Shown piece by piece: positions 1 to 11,550 of a DNA stretch of 64,000 nucleotides. Where the stretch lies: contig VWZW01000509.1 of the NCBI GenBank assembly GCA_013397115.1, positions 372,001-436,000 on the forward strand, read 5' to 3'. Within the stretch, counting starts at the first letter, position 1; every line of letters begins with the position of its first letter. Under the pieces are notes generated by a model. It worked only from the letters and a program-made list of their open reading frames with translations. It was not told the origin of the DNA and did no database searches. This DNA comes from Edolisoma coerulescens. Taxonomy: Eukaryota > Chordata > Aves > Passeriformes > Campephagidae. A program made the translations under genes and the position numbers.

Positions 1-283
1 GGAAAAAATTTGGGAAAAATGTGTAGTTATGTTTATGTAGTGCACCCAAGGATGCACAGCTGGGGTGGTGCCTTGGCATGGAATTACTCAGGTGAAGGGA
101 AATCTGCTGCAACACCTTCATCTGCTTAAAGTGAGTATTTGTCCCAGCCTTTTCCCCTTGGATTTTCTCATTTCTGTGACTTCCTGTACTTCCAGGACTG
201 CTCAACACCACCTTGCCTGTCTCACTGTACCACATCTGCCTTCCCACAGGGGTTCTTTCTTCTACCCCCCCTTTCTACCTGCT
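1..283. other. Gene-free unique sequence, no recognised element
   Basis: I see no gene or repeat here. Overlapping short reading frames in the pyrimidine-rich part (about 130-280) have no recognisable protein features and run into the adjacent CR1 tail, so they are treated as chance. Confidence 0.6.
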
Positions 284-373
284 CTAGTGGAAAGTGTCCG
301 TGCCCGTGGCAGGGGCTGGAACTGGATGATCTTTAGGGTCCCTTCCAACCCAAATCATCCTATGATTCTATGA
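284..373 (+). mobile_element. CR1 LINE, 5'-truncated 3' tail
   Basis: This is the last ~90 bases of a CR1 retrotransposon in the forward direction. It begins in the family phrase CTAGTGG..GTGTCC.TGCC, continues through GGAACTGGATGATCTTTA and GGTCCCTTCCAACCC, and ends in the direct repeats TATGATTCTATGA typical of CR1. Extreme 5' truncation is usual for CR1. It belongs to the same 3'-end subtype as the copy at 31346-31500. It has no coding capacity. Confidence 0.92.
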
Positions 374-2627
374 ATGGCAGTAAAGCAACCACTTGTAAAA
401 ACAGTTATCTCACAGCAGTGATATAATTTCTCCCTTCTGACGTGACCTGTTCAGTGTTGAATTCAGGAAAGAAGTTCTGTTCTCTCCTGGCTCATCAATA
501 AGTAGCTCTGTATAAATCATTCCCACTAATGATAATGTCTTCGTGATTCAGGAATCTCAAAATGAAGTGTATGGCAGGTTTTCTGTTAACAGGGTAACAG
601 GTTTTATAGCAGCAGCATCAAGCGGAGCCTAAATGAGTGGGTGGGAATAGGCAGAAGCTGTAGGATCCAAATCCAGCCTGGTCCCACAGTCACTGTGGCA
701 GTGGCCATGTTCTAACTTGGCTTTACCTGCTAGGAATTAGACAGTTTCTTTAAGTGCTGGACCTCATTTTTAAATTTATCCATTTAAGCTTCCTTGTATC
801 TCTGACACTCAATGAACCATCTGCACTGCCTTTGAAGAAAAGCATTAAACCCTTTGCTCTGGAGGGAAAGTCAAACTCTGCATCAAAATTAGCAATGATC
901 AGCTGTGGTCCAGACCTGAATAACACTCAACTTTACAAGAAATCAAGACTGAGGCTCTGAAAATGAAAAAAACTATTTGTTGCTCTGCAAAACTAAACGC
1001 CTCGGTAGATCTCAAATGCTTCAATGGAATCGACAGTCCCTGGGCTCCTCACCACAAAAACCTCAGTGGGCACTGGGATCTCTGCTCTCTTGGGTCCTTC
1101 ATTCTGGGCTCTTCCACAGTGCTGCCACAGACCCTCCATATGCACAAAGAAAGAGAAGGCTCAGGCTTAGATGGAGCTGGACAGGGTTTTTTTCTGCTGA
1201 TGAAGCAACAAAATGATTTGTTTTTGCCTGAAGTAATGATTGCAGTGTCGCAGAAAACTGGTGCCAAAAAGTTAATCATCAGACCCTTTGCACACTTGCT
1301 TCCCACACCCTGAAAATTCAGCTTCGTGTGTTAGTGCAAGCTCCTCGTATTGCCATTGCAACCATGAAACCAATTAACCTGACGAGACCATTCTGGATTT
1401 TACCATCATTTTTTTGGTGATATGTCTTAACTGCAGTCAAGGTATTGCCAGGTAAATGAAATCCACGTTGCTGGATTCACCACTGAACTGCTCACATTAA
1501 AATACACTTCAATATTTTATTTTGTTATCACACCAAAGTATTCATTGCCAAGCTCATCTACAGATGCTCAAATGGAAATCAACACAGCCACTTATCATAT
1601 GGACATAAAAAAATTACTTGTGAGGATTATATAGTTAAATGGTACAGAAATCCTGACTACCACTTAGGAAAGGTATATCTGGAAAGGACTGGAAACACAG
1701 GAAAACCTACAAATCTTGTATGTTAAAAGTTCAAATCCTAATTATTCTTACTTAATGATATCTCATAGCATGACTCCATGCAGCTGAGGAAATAAATCCC
1801 TTACCTCCTTATGAGTCCAAGAATAGCTCTTCCTGCACAGAGCAATTGATGAGAGTCTTGCCCAGATTAACGGGAGTGCTTTCTAGAGCACTCTGCTTGG
1901 AGGCTCTCATCTTTCCAGTATTTGTTATGCTTCTCTGAACTTTTGTTTAACTCCTTTGCTGTTCTGCATTTCCCTCTGAAATATTGATTTTGATGAGAGG
2001 CCAGAAAGAGGGTGGGGTTTTCCAACACTCGAGCCATGGCAGCTGGGGCTGCAAGGATTAAAGACATCAAGGAAGAGGGCGTCCACTTCTCTAGGATCAG
2101 CACTTCACTGCCACTGCTGGGAGATTTCATAAATATTCACAGCCATCAGCTAATTACAGACGCTTGAATCAGCTCCCATTTTGCTCCTCTTTCGAAAGGT
2201 CTTTCTTCACTCATTCCCCTTGTCACAGTTTGGATTTCTTGTTAGAAAACATCAACAGTAAGGAAGTTAAGGAAGAAGTTACAACCCCATTGATCCCTAT
2301 CACTTTGTCTTTTGAGACAATTTGGGGAGCCCTGTGTGGGCTGTGCAGCCAGAGCCCATGGAGCTGAGAAGAACGCTCATGGGGTTAAGGTTCAAGCACG
2401 GCCTCCATCCCTCCTACCCCTCCCAGGCTTCAGGTTTATTTCAGAGCGTGTCTACACCAAATAACACAAATTTGGAAAAAAACCCTCCAGCTACGTTCCT
2501 CCTACACAGCTTTAGATGACATTTGCAGCAAGGCAAATACACAAATTAACAATAAAAGCGTATATCATATCCCCTGAGACCACAGGCTTGGTTTTCCTTA
2601 GCAAAACTACAGTTCTCTTTTTCAGAG
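374..2627. other. Gene-free unique sequence
   Basis: No supported gene or identified repeat lies in this stretch. Short reading frames around 960-1310 occur on both strands over the same bases with no family resemblance. Composition is mixed and moderately AT-rich. Ancient, unrecognisable repeats cannot be excluded. Confidence 0.5.
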
Positions 2628-2659
2628 ATTGAGAAGAGCTGGATTCAGCTCTTCTCAAT
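2628..2659. repeat. Near-perfect inverted repeat (hairpin)
   Basis: ATTGAGAAGAGCT at 2628-2640 is exactly matched by its reverse complement at 2647-2659. The inner G (2641) and C (2646) can also pair, giving a 14-bp stem around a 4-base loop. No flanking transposon ends or target duplication were recognised, and the arm is too short for a normal microRNA precursor. Function unknown. Confidence 0.9.
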
Positions 2660-3650
2660 GTGGCTATTTCACCTCCAGTAGTGCAGGCTGAGTTCATCCT
2701 TAATGCTGGTCCCACAAAACCACACTCCTTCCTCCCACGGGACTTCCCAGCAGGAGATCTGCCATGCAGCAGGACCAGAGGCTCTCCCTTCCGCGCCCTG
2801 GATGACATCCATTTATCACATCTTCTTTCCCTACAAAGTCAAATCCTTGGGTTATTTTTCGGGAGAGATCGTTTTAATTCAGAGCCACAGCCAGGCACGC
2901 AAAGGCTGCTGGAAAGGGGAGTGCAAGGTGTTGAGCTCAGCTCTCTGTCAGGCTGGACCCAGATTATAACTTCAGACAGGTCTGAAAGCTCATCTGGGGT
3001 GGTCTCAGGACATTTGGACAGGGACAGCTTGTACTTCCCCTAGTAATCAAAAGTAGGTCAACCAGTATCACCAGAAAAACAAACATTTGGATGCAGCAAT
3101 CTTCTTCAGGTGTACGGAATCACTTTCAGTGACATGACTGGGCAAAATTTGGAGATTTAGCAGTTCTTCCAGCCTAGGATATATGCGGCATCAGTCATGG
3201 TTAATCATCTTTACTGCTGTACAAACTTCTCCCTTGCTTGAGGCTAAGATAGGTCTGGAAATCCAGAAATGCAATGCTGTTTCTGGTAAGATTTGCCCTT
3301 CTATTGTGTTTTCTTCACCTGAGATACGTAAAGCATGCATTAAACACGAAACAGTTGATCTTGGCAAGGTCTTTTTGAAATACCTGAATACACTCATGAT
3401 TTTATGCTGGAAGCTGGGGCATGGATAAGGTGTAGGGACTGGCTATTGTCACAAATCAGTACAATCAGGACATCTGTCTGTTTCATTATAGTTATTTAAA
3501 AGCAAATTTTTCTTTACTATTTTATCCATATTCTTATCTGGTTTCCATGAGGAGTTTCCATGGCTCTCCTTGAGTTAGCTTTAAACTAAATAGCTTAGAA
3601 GCATGACGGCTGTGTTGGGTTTGCCTCTGGGTTTCTGCCCTCTCCCAAAT
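2660..3650. other. Gene-free unique sequence
   Basis: No gene or recognised repeat. Reading frames of up to 127 codons occur at 2660-3043 on the forward strand, but two forward frames overlap each other and neither shows a domain, signal peptide or conserved motif. Confidence 0.5.
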
Positions 3651-3735
3651 ATCATAGAATCACAAAATCATAGAATGGCCTGGGCTGGAAGAGGCCTTAA
3701 ATATCATCTACTTCCAACCCTCCTGCCTTGTGCAA
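3651..3735 (-). mobile_element. CR1 LINE 3' tail, inverted
   Basis: This is the reverse complement of a CR1 3' end. The tandem terminal repeats (ATCATAGAATCACAAAATCA, then TAGAATGG) come first. They are followed by the family phrase TGGGCTGGAAGAGGCCTTAA and CATCTACTTCCAACCC, and then CTCCTGCC, after which similarity is lost. Only about 85 bases survive, so there is no coding capacity. Confidence 0.92.
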
Positions 3736-6700
3736 ATCCAGCATTGAGATGATGGGTTTTCCAGTGGCTGCTCATTTTTCAGTTTCCCAGGTATCTTATT
3801 TAAAGTCTCACTGTGAGTTGCAGAATACGAATCTCAGAGCTTCCCACTTGCCCGAAGCACCTCCAATGGAGATGCAGTTCTTCTTTTGCTGGAATGAATT
3901 ATATTTTGTGCTCATCCCAGCAGACACAAAAGTAATGAGAAACTTGCCCACTACAAGCCAACTTCAACTCAGAGGTGAAACCTCACAGAAGCTGGCTGGC
4001 TAGCAGTCCTTCTCAGCATCTAAATTTCACAGCTGTGATTCTCCATTTCCAGCAGCAACAATGAAGACACAGGTGAGAGCCTTTACCACTTCATCTCCCT
4101 TAGTTTTGATTTTACTCAGGATTTTCAGATCCAGACCCCAGACATTGTAGAAACCAAAAAATATCAAGCCTGTGTGAACTCGCTATGCCACTCTTTTTTA
4201 TTCCCAACTTCTGTTGAATTAATTTTCTTCCAGCAGATTTCACACTTGGGCCTCCCATGAACCTTTTCAAGGTTCCTTTTTGTTCCTTCGTGTTCCTTTT
4301 TGTCTTCTTCCCCTCTGTGAGCATGGGATCACCAAAGTTGGTAAAGCAACAGTAATCAGGGGCAGGCAGTGCATGTTGTAAGCAAGGGAAACCCACCAGG
4401 GTAATGCTGACCAGCTGTGGTGCCCATGTTTAAGAAAGCCCATGGCCTGCTCCCTATCTACATAGCTATCTGCTAAGGCCCTAAGGGAGGGTCTTAGGTG
4501 GTGAATGAGGCTGCCCAAGAGGGCAACCAGCCAGGGCTGTAGGGTTTTGACAGAGTAAAAGAAGAAGAGCACTGACCTGAGGCAAATGGACCTGACTGTG
4601 GAGCAAAAGCCAGGTGCATCAAGCATGAGGTAACCTGCACCTTGCCAGAGCACCTGGGATAACATCTGTCCCTGGGACTCTGCGCTGACATGGAGCACGC
4701 CAGCCCTCTCCTCCAGCATGCTTCACTGCAGGGGGATCATGTATCAGGATAGGTATGTCACTGCCAGCACCCACGGGGAATCCCAAGCCTAAAAACCCCA
4801 CAAAAGTATTTTATATCCCCACCTACGGCAATATTGTAGGCTATAAATTTTGTATGTGGTCACTGTGTTCTTCCAAAGCGTGTAGGCGGCTGTCAGCTTC
4901 CTAATCCTGGATTTATTGGCAGCAATGAGAGGAGAGAGGAGGCTCATTTCAGGGACCAAGAGGACAAACCTATTCTTGGCACCTTGGAGGACTTTCTTGA
5001 TGGTGGTTAGGTGCACTAGAGTCCCCACGGGCCCCCATGAACGTCACCCTTCCCAAACCTGAAGGTGATCCACCTCTGCAAGCAACCCCCTCGTGTTTCC
5101 ATTACAACCAGCCCTCCATTCCCCTTCCTTTTTCATTCCAACATTCTGGATGATAATTCAGCACCAGCACCTTCACAGCTACTGATGAGGAGCTCAGAGA
5201 GAGAAGACAGCTCAAACTCTGTCTGCTTGAAGGGAGGCAATTCTCAGGGCAGCATCTGACCTCTGAAACAGAAAAGGAAGACTGGGAGAAATGTCAGTGA
5301 TGGACTATGGCTGTGCCATGGTGCTCACAGGTTGGTTACAGTTCCAGGATCTCCAAATCAGAGCTCCTGGTGCCAGGCTTGGATTTATTACCAGATTATC
5401 ATGACTTTCCTCACTGTCCTCTGTAGATTCTAGTGTTTCTTTCAGAAACAGGAGGATTGTTTCTCTGTTTGTACCTATGAAGAGTGCCATTATCTGGAGT
5501 GCTCTTCTATGAAAACCAGGCAAGAAAACATTCCAGAAGAAACTGAAAGGCAAGGAAACCCAGCACTTTCTTTACATTATTCACAGGGACTCTGCTACCT
5601 AAATATAGTCAAGCACAATTCGTGTGTCTCACATTGTGCAAACATGTGAGCATATGGCAGGAGTGCACAACTTACCCATGGCTGGTGTGAGTGGAACTCT
5701 TGCATCCAGCAAAGAGCAACAAGTATTTTGCTGTATAAATAAGTGACAGCTTTGGAAATTAATTCATTTTAAAAGAGCCTGTCAACCTGAAACCTGTCCA
5801 CTTTGCAAAAAAACCATTTCAAAACATTTTCAGGTTGATATCTTCCCTGAATTTTCTCCATCACTCTTAGTATCTCATTTTCGTATCATTTAAACTTGCT
5901 CCCTCTTGCTCTGCTGTGGAGAATACACAGACACAAATCTAGGGGAAAACCAATCATCTATGAAGATTTACATGGTAAGACAAAACCAGAAATGTGTCAC
6001 AACTGAGGAAAATCTATCAAGAGAAATCAACACGAACTGGAAAGCGAAGGCAGGAGAGGATGTTAGATGACTTTAATCTTGTAAAACAACTTTCTAACAT
6101 ACCTGTAATAAAATTGAGCCTTATCTGTTTACCAGGGCAAGCAACTCCAATTCTGCAAGCTTTACACAGACCTCTAAACCAATGTAGACGTGCACTATTT
6201 TAATTCAATTTTGTTTTGTTTTATTACTGACTAACAGCACAGCTCAGAGCCACCTTCACATATCATGCCTTGATGCAGGGAACTGGGTTTTCACAGCAAC
6301 ACTGGTCTGCAGCAGCACTGATTCCGGGCAAAAAAAAAGGGTCTCATCAGGCTTTTTTGCATTTCCCACTTTGGCTTCATCCAGAGCTAAGAAACGAGTC
6401 TGTTTAAGCATAACTCACAGTTATCTCTTTCAGCTCGTCTGTAAAATGTTAATGCAATGTGTTCCCATTTAAAGATCCCTTTGCACTGCAAGAGCCACGT
6501 GAAGCAGTCTCTATAGACAGGAGTGCGCCCGGATTAATTTACGGTGGAAGCAGGAGGGATGAGGAACCTTTCCAAAAGGCACGGTGAGATCCACCCAGTG
6601 CCAGAGAGCCCACTGGCTGTGTGGGCAGGCGGCATGATCAGGATGGGCGACTCTGTCCACCCTGGTGCCAGAGAGCGCCTCGGCTCGATCCTACGAACCA

Positions 6701-6860
6701 GGCAAGATGTGACTCACGCAGTTTGCTTGCAAAGAAGGAGGACCATCTGCTAGTCATGAGCAGATGACAAATTCACTGCATTGCGTCTTGTCGCTACTTC
6801 CAAATTTGTAAGTAAACACATTTTGTAACCTCTCTCGGAATATTTGAGAGCTTCGATAAT
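3736..6860. other. Gene-free stretch with minor repeats
   Basis: No supported gene. A reverse-strand frame of 150 codons at 4267-4719 overlaps other frames and matches nothing I know. The small phased repeat at 4259-4301 lies here. A possible remnant of a MIR-type SINE tail occurs near 6410-6450 (CTCTTTCAGCTCGTCTGTAA resembles the MIR phrase ending CATCTGTAAAATG), too weak to call separately. Confidence 0.45.
4259..4301. repeat. Inverted repeat abutting three 10-bp tandem units
   Basis: GAACCTT (4259-4265) and AAGGTTC (4269-4275) form a perfect 7-bp inverted repeat with a 3-base spacer. Starting inside the right arm are three head-to-tail 10-mers: GTTCCTTTTT (4272-4281), GTTCCTTCGT (4282-4291) and GTTCCTTTTT (4292-4301). 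The reverse strand therefore carries an AAGGAAC word, with an ETS-like GGAA core, once per helical turn. Function is not known. Confidence 0.85.
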
Positions 6861-6912
6861 GGGGGGAAAAAAAATAAAAAAAAAAAGGAAGATAAAAAAA
6901 GGGGGAAAAAAA
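6861..6912. repeat. A/G-rich low-complexity tract ending at an undetermined base
   Basis: A 52-base run of almost only A and G (G6, A-runs, G5, A7) ends directly at the N at 6913 and is followed by C-rich DNA. Such junctions are hard to sequence, so the exact length of the tract and the identity of the N are uncertain. Confidence 0.9.
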
Positions 6913-6913
6913 N

Positions 6914-7217
6914 ATCCCTCCCCGCCCCGCGGGATGAGCCCCCGCGCCCGCCCCGCAGCGTCGGCCTGGAGCCAGCAGCACCCCCGCCCTGAGCGGCGCT
7001 GGTCTGTCACAGCCGCGTCCCTCCGCCACCAGGTCCTGGAGCAGTTCAGGGCACGAGAAAGGGCCTTCTGGCAAAGGAGCGAGGCAGCAAGGGCTTTCAG
7101 CAGCAGCACCTGCGTTGACAGCCTCTGCACCTCAAACAGGTCGGCCCAAAACTCAAGTAGGTACCTGCGTACTGAATTTAAGCGTGCATCTGCAAAGCAC
7201 TCTTCGGAATTGCACCC
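6914..7217. promoter_or_regulatory. Compact CpG-rich patch, possible small CpG island
   Basis: I count about 17 CpG dinucleotides between 6914 and 7081, and roughly 24 up to the CR1 start, in otherwise CpG-poor surroundings. The first 50 bases are extremely C-rich, so the reverse strand has runs GGGG, GGG, GGGGG, GGGG, GGGG and GGG that could fold into G-quadruplexes. CpG density of this kind marks unmethylated promoters or enhancers in vertebrates. Reading frames run through it on both strands (106 to 200 codons), which GC-richness alone explains. It could be the start of a non-coding transcript, a terminal exon, or simply a GC-rich scrap; I cannot decide. Confidence 0.4.
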
Positions 7218-7434
7218 GGGGACGTTTAGATTGGATATCAGGGAAAATTTCTTCATTGAAAGGGTGGTCAGGCATTGGAGCAGGCTGCCCAGGAAGTGGT
7301 GGAATCACCATCCCTGGAAATGTTCAGAAGTCATCAAGATATGGCATGTGTGGGTATGGTTACGTGGTGGACATGGAGGTGCTGGGTTGCACTCAGTGAG
7401 CTCACAGGTCTTTTCCAAACTTAATGATTCTAGA
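7218..7434 (+). mobile_element. CR1 LINE 3' end including the ORF2 C-terminal codons
   Basis: Forward CR1 beginning at GACGTTTAGATTGGATATCA. One frame reads FRLDIRENFF, then an RVVRHW..LPRK segment, which is the conserved extreme C-terminus of CR1 ORF2 protein (the reverse-transcriptase polyprotein). The frame breaks shortly afterwards. The untranslated tail follows, with GGTCTTTTCCAAACTTAATG and a single degraded ATTCTAG terminal repeat. The copy is 5'-truncated and adjoins the CpG-rich patch directly. Confidence 0.93.
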
Positions 7435-10400
7435 AATTTAAGATAGAAAGCATCCTTATCTTTCTATCCCTCAGTAAAGACAGAGAATTAATGAAAAGAG
7501 AGACCAGGAAACAATTATTTGGCCAAAAAAAGTATTCCCACAATTTTTGAAGGACAAGAGCCTATGATAAACAAAAATTTGCATTAATCAGAGTTATGGA
7601 AGCTATACATTAAACGCAGACATAAGAATGACCAAACTCACAGGACCACCTTCATTTTACATCAATCCAGCCCTTACTGCTCTTAGCCATAGTGCAGTCT
7701 TCACTGAATGCAACTTTACTGCTTTTAGAGGGAGACTGCCCTTTTCCAATTACTCTCATGGAGAATAACTGCTTTGCTTGGAGTCTCTGCCATCTGGACC
7801 AGACTGACAGGATGATGAAGGACTACAACCATGCTGTCTCTGAAAACTGAAATCGGGGGAGTAGGGTGATGATGAACCCTGTAGCTGTGCAACTCAAGTG
7901 TTTGCTAGCCCAAGGAAAGCCTCTTGCTGTTCTGCCCCTTCTTTCCCAGCTCTCTGTACTCCACACTGCACCTGCCTGACTGATTCCCTGACTCTGACAG
8001 CTTTCAACACCTCTTCTTCTGGCTTTCAGTAATGTTGATCTTTCAAGTGCTGGAAGATAATGCAGGATGTCCCAGCCTGTCCTCTGTCTCCTTGGTGTTT
8101 GTTCACACCTGAGCAAGCAGAGCAGAGCAGCTGAAGACAGAGGAAGAAAGTCAGAGATCAGCAAGAGACCTCTGCAGACCAGCCTGGGAAATCACAAGGA
8201 GCAGTGCACAGCCCTGAGGACACCACCTGAGTCTTTGACTGGCCAGGCACCCATGGAGCCACCATCGTCTCTTGGTGACCCACTGGCTTCTCTTCCTTGC
8301 TCAAGTCTCCTTCTGCAGATGCTCCTCTTCACTGCCCCACTTTCCAGAGACTTCTGCATCTGCTGCTCTCTTCTGCTCCTCTCTGTGTCTCCATGTTGTC
8401 TCTGTGCAACCTCACCTACAGGCTCAAATTCAAATTCCCTTTCCCTGTCCCTTGTGATTTACAGATCTGCTTCCCTGCTCCATGTCTCCCAGCTGAGGCC
8501 TCTCCCTCTAACACGACCCAAAAGACAACTCCCCCCCCAGTTGCAGCCCAGCGTGGTGGGCTCAGCTGACAGCTCTGGGAGGTACCACATGGCCTCAGGA
8601 GCATGCTGCCTGTCCCACAGGCATCCTAGGAGACATCTTTGGCTCAGATTTCTCATATCCTTAGTGATTTTTTAATTTTTTTTTTCTCAATACCATCTTT
8701 ACTCTGTGGCCTTTCGTCTCCTTTCATCTAAAATTCCTGTGCAGGCTTCTGGCATTTGGAATTTCAGCTACTCCCACCTCTTTTACTTTCTGGCCTTGAA
8801 AAGCACTGTCTCATCCAACTTGTACCCAGCTCAAACACTCCTGTGAGCATCCTTTCCTCAGGGGTGCCTTTTGCTCTGCTGCTGCTGCCTCTGGCCCCCT
8901 TCCCCTGCCCTGCTATGTTCAGGAGAAGCCCTTCCTTCTGCTTTCAAGGCTCCCTAGTGCATCATTCTCTAACCAGATATAATTTCTGCCCTCATCTAGC
9001 CCTTAAATAAGCCTCATTTGCCCACTTGATAGATTTTCAGGCAGGCACCTTTGCCCATCACTCCCACCACTCAGGTGTGAGACGGGCCCACCACAAACAC
9101 CCACGCTGCCATTTTCTTGTCTTCTGTCAAAATCACTATTATAAGCTCTCAGAAAATCTTTACTGTGGACTGTCCCTGTGCTGGGCTCATTTCTGGTGCT
9201 GCTGTTCCATCATTTCGTTCTGCTTTCCTTTCTCTTTGCCTACTTTGTCATTCCCCTTTGCCTCTGCTTCAGTGCTAAGCTCTCTAGCACAGGGCCCATC
9301 TTTTTTCCTTAACCATTCAATACTCAATGTGGTGATGTCCTGGTCTTTGATTAAGATTCCTATGGTGATATGAATCATTAGGATTGATTCCCAGGTGCTA
9401 TAGTGTCATTTGGTGCATTTGCTACAGCTCTTGGTAGCAATTTGTATTTAACTTTGCTTCAGCACCTCAGTTCTGAAGGTAGAAAACATGTGATATTAAT
9501 TACCTCTAATCACAGCTGGCATTAAAAGTGCTGGTAGAAAACCCACAGAAATAAGTACCATAATTCCTTGTCTCAGAATGGAGATACAAGTTTCTCTAGC
9601 ATTACATTTTTTAACCCATTTTGCTGAAATTTAATGTAGTTATTTAACTTTCATTTTCTTCCAGCTGCTAACCCCTCACCTAGTTCAAATGATTCATCCC
9701 TGCTGCATTCACTGCCCAGGAATGTTGGCTTTCAACAAACTACAGCAAATAATGTAAAATAAACACGAGTGTGCTTTCATCTCACAACAATCTGGGTTAA
9801 GTACATATTTCACACACTGCACCACAGGATATGTTAAATTAAAATCAGAACCACTAGATTTAAAAATCCAATGCCAATTCAAACCATTGATGAGTTATTT
9901 CTCTATTCATTTATATACAACAGTGGGCATGAGCAACAGCCAGTGCTTTGTTAACCCTGAAATGTGCCACTTGACAACTTTTTGCTGAATTAGTTGAGGG
10001 AAACCAAGAATTTTTATTTGAAACGACACTTTGTGGAAATTACTCTTATATACTCTTGAGTAAATCTCCTTGAACAAATCTGAGAGCGTACCAGTAGTTG
10101 TGTCTCCATCTTCCTCTTGTTTTAGTGTTCTACATTTCCTAAACTGCTTTCAATCACTCTCTGAAAAAGCAACCTGGAATGGCTTCCTTGAAATGCTAGA
10201 TGTGTTTTTAAATGTCTGCTCCCTCATGCTGCCGGAATCACGCAGTCTGGGGTCTTGCACGTATTCATTTCCCAGTCAAAAGAGGTAGGGGAGATGCATT
10301 TGAAATAAACAGTGTAAAGAGGTTGCAGAGATGGGAATCTGACAGAAAACTGTTGATGTACTGGGCAAGACTCAGATTTAATGCACTCTTACTCTAGATT

Positions 10401-10690
10401 TCCATAGTGTAACATTTTATGAATCTAGCTTCTCATTCCAACAACACTAGGATAGGAATCGTGCTTAGCTGTTGATTTACTTCAAAGATATGCAGAATAG
10501 GCATTACATTTCCCTTAGACTTTAAATACAAGACTAGAGATTCCCTAAAATTTAGAAAGCCTTCTGTTCAGTGCCATGTTGCTATGTTTAGACTCTAAAA
10601 GTCAAAAATTAAATGCTGGGGTTAGCAAGAGGAAAAGAGAATTAGTGCAGTTCTTTTTTTTTCTCTATATTATGGCTTGATTAGGCTGTT
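7435..10690. other. Gene-free unique sequence
   Basis: No gene or recognised transposon. Pyrimidine-rich DNA between about 8250 and 9300 produces several overlapping Leu/Ser/Pro-rich frames (the longest 202 codons, 8067-8675 +) typical of non-coding CT-rich sequence. An octamer-like word at 7574-7590 is discussed as a finding. Confidence 0.5.
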
Positions 10691-10850
10691 GCTTTCCGTC
10701 TGCAGTGTCTGCTTGAAGAGATGAGCAGGGACTTTTCGGGGAGCTTTGCTTCTGCACTCGGCTCTCTCCGAGTTGCTTGGAAGGGTCTGCGCTTACGGGG
10801 ATGACTGAAGTGTCCTGGGGACAGAAAAAGAAACAGTTTCACTTTAATAG
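10691..10850. promoter_or_regulatory. Small CpG cluster with an IRF/PRDM1-like site
   Basis: About six CpGs lie between 10698 and 10800 in otherwise CpG-poor DNA, including a short hairpin ACTCGG..CCGAGT. Immediately after it, AGTTTCACTTTA on the forward strand is TAAAGTGAAACT on the reverse, one mismatch from the interferon-stimulated response element core. It is part of the palindrome GAAACAGTTTC. This is a motif match only; there is no gene next to it in the window. Confidence 0.2.
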
Positions 10851-11516
10851 GTTAATGGTTCCTGGACACTGAAGGATCTACCACTTGCCAAAACTACTTC
10901 TTGCTTTTCTTCTTTCAGCTTTCATGCTGCTGTAAATCTAGACATCATCTTTCCCTGACCAAGGAAAAACATTGACCTTTTCTGGTGTTGACAAAAACAG
11001 CAGAAGACAAATCCAGATACAAATATTTTCGTCCATTGCCACAGAAACTCCTTGAGCGCCATATAGCCCTGTCTGGTCAGCTGAAATGTGAACTTGAAAT
11101 GTGTCTCCCTTGGCTGAGAATGGATGGAAAACCTTTCTCTAACAAAGCAGTGCTATGTATTCTTCCACCCACCTCGGGAGGAGAAACATCTCTGTACCCA
11201 CGGCCCTGCTTTGGTTCTTTTAGGTCAGGTTTTGTACAAGGAAAGTGATGAATCTTACTCTTAGGACTAGAGGCTGGAGGTGGTGCTAAGAAGAGCAGAG
11301 CAGTTGGCTTTAAAAGATAAATGCCTTTTAAAAGACATTTTATTCTAGCTGAGACTCTGAGAGACAACGGAATGTTTGTATTCCCAGAATTAGAATGGCT
11401 TTTTTCAGTGCTGCTACAGTAATTAAGGTTTAGAGCTCAGTTCAAAACCTAATACTACCGCACCTGGCAAAGAAGAGAGGATAAATAAGCTAGCAGTTCT
11501 TCCTCCTTCAAAATTT

Positions 11517-11550
11517 AAAAAAAAAAAAAAAAAGAAAGAAAGAAAGAAAA
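11517..11550. repeat. A-run plus (GAAA)n microsatellite
   Basis: Seventeen A residues followed by three GAAA units and a final GAAAA. No retrotransposon body was recognised upstream, so this is a simple repeat rather than a poly(A) tail. Confidence 0.92.

Noticed and set aside
6410..6450. MIR-tail-like CTGTAAAATG phrase
   Set aside because: Too short, and no SINE head or core upstream at the expected distance.
6750..7446. Frames of 106-200 codons on both strands over the CpG-rich patch
   Set aside because: They cross an undetermined base, a poly-purine tract and the CR1 tail; part of the forward frame is CR1 ORF2 protein and the rest is GC-rich chance coding.
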